A stretch of DNA of 64,000 bases from Betaproteobacteria bacterium (GTDB lineage: Bacteria > Pseudomonadota > Gammaproteobacteria > Burkholderiales > Casimicrobiaceae), in the NCBI GenBank assembly GCA_013298695.1, contig JAAFIS010000003.1, positions 310,001-374,000 on the forward strand, written 5' to 3'. The translations under genes were made by a program, and so were the position numbers. The notes beneath the pieces were generated by a model. The model made no database searches, was not told where the DNA came from, and was given only the letters and a program-made list of their open reading frames with translations. Of the stretch, positions 63,707 to 64,000 are shown piece after piece. Every line of letters starts with the position of its first letter. The first letter of the stretch is position 1.

Positions 63707-64000
63707 TGCGTGCCGACAACAACTGCGGCGCGACTCCAGTCAGCGACCGCAGGCTGTGACATAAGATCCTCAACATCAGACAGAGCCATCAAGTGTCAAA
63801 CGGCTCACTGAGCCCGTTGCCTGCGCGCTGCTCACCGCGCTGCAACGCAGTGGCGCATTCCCCTTTTGATAGTTGCGATTCTTAATGCGTCGCGATATAA
63901 ACACCTGCACAATGAACACGTGCACGACAGCGTGCTAGAAAGGTGCCGCGCGTGTACGTTGCGAAAAAGTCCTTCTTTGCCTACAGGTGTTTTTATGGTT
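63707..64000. other. Unassigned end of window
   Basis: No recognisable gene follows the cytochrome remnant. Near the edge, AAAGG is followed by a GTG at 63952 that opens a frame running off the window (VYVAKKSFFAYRCFYG), and an ATG occurs at 63995. Either could begin a gene, but too little is visible to judge. Confidence 0.3.

Overview
The window reads as a chromosomal segment of a betaproteobacterium, most likely Burkholderiales-like. The evidence is gene order: argS - SPOR protein - dsbA; algH - ruvX - pyrR - pyrB - pyrC-like; argB - slmA; and apaG / rpe - gph - trpE ... trpG - trpD - trpC. Several family types fit the same group: NMT1-type transporters, DUF2917, GcvA-type LysR, an IPTL-CTERM protein and DUF3455. 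Base composition looks moderately GC-rich but was not computed. There are no rRNA genes, convincing tRNAs, CRISPR arrays, prophages or transposases. This is mostly core genome, with some accessory transport genes and secreted proteins.

Layout. 1-3.7 kb: an NMT1-type ABC importer (binding protein divergent from ATPase and permease) ending in an NAD(P)H:quinone reductase-like gene. 4-8.3 kb: a giant DUF2339 membrane protein and its DUF3999 partner. 8.4-14.3 kb: a second NMT1-type importer with a COG0402 aminohydrolase and an FAD-linked oxidase, apparently a route for an imported nucleobase-like heterocycle. 14.5-18.7 kb: a cobalamin-binding-like protein, dsbA, a SPOR protein and argS. 18.8-20.2 kb: three consecutive secreted EF-hand proteins. 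20.2-24.0 kb: pyrimidine operon with ruvX and algH. 24.1-34.3 kb: photolyase, two SDRs, an orphan PIN toxin, midA-like, two small exported proteins, a LysR regulator, fabI, a phosphoesterase and hslU without hslV. 34.5-44.9 kb: MFS and AEC carriers, slmA, argB, miaB, a GST, an isochorismatase-like hydrolase, DUF2917 and two regulators. 45.2-53.5 kb: a large lipoprotein metalloprotease, trmB, secreted proteins, a PglL-type O-oligosaccharyltransferase and an IPTL-CTERM protein. 53.4-60.7 kb: trp operon and carbon phosphatase genes. 60.8-64 kb: enoyl-CoA hydratase, DUF1275, VOC protein and a cytochrome c' remnant.

The most striking non-coding signal is a dispersed family of short palindromes with core GCCC-(AT-rich 6-9 nt)-GGGC, nearly always just beyond the 3' ends of genes. 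Eight loci carry two such hairpins whose centres lie 65.5-67.5 bp apart (measured by hand), and single copies occur elsewhere. The inner GCCC/GGGC is kept while the outer arms vary with matching changes on both sides, as expected for a selected structure. A short ATAAAGC-like tract follows several copies. I do not recognise this family.

The trp operon has an 18-codon leader peptide with two Trp-Trp pairs (trpL) just upstream of trpE, so it is probably controlled by attenuation. A threonine aldolase gene is embedded in it with 4-bp overlaps on both sides. Other small items include a 58-residue GTG-started membrane protein (60551-60727), a TTG-started rpe, a dihydroorotase homologue lacking its metal-binding HxH, and divergent midA and folM genes whose start codons share bases.
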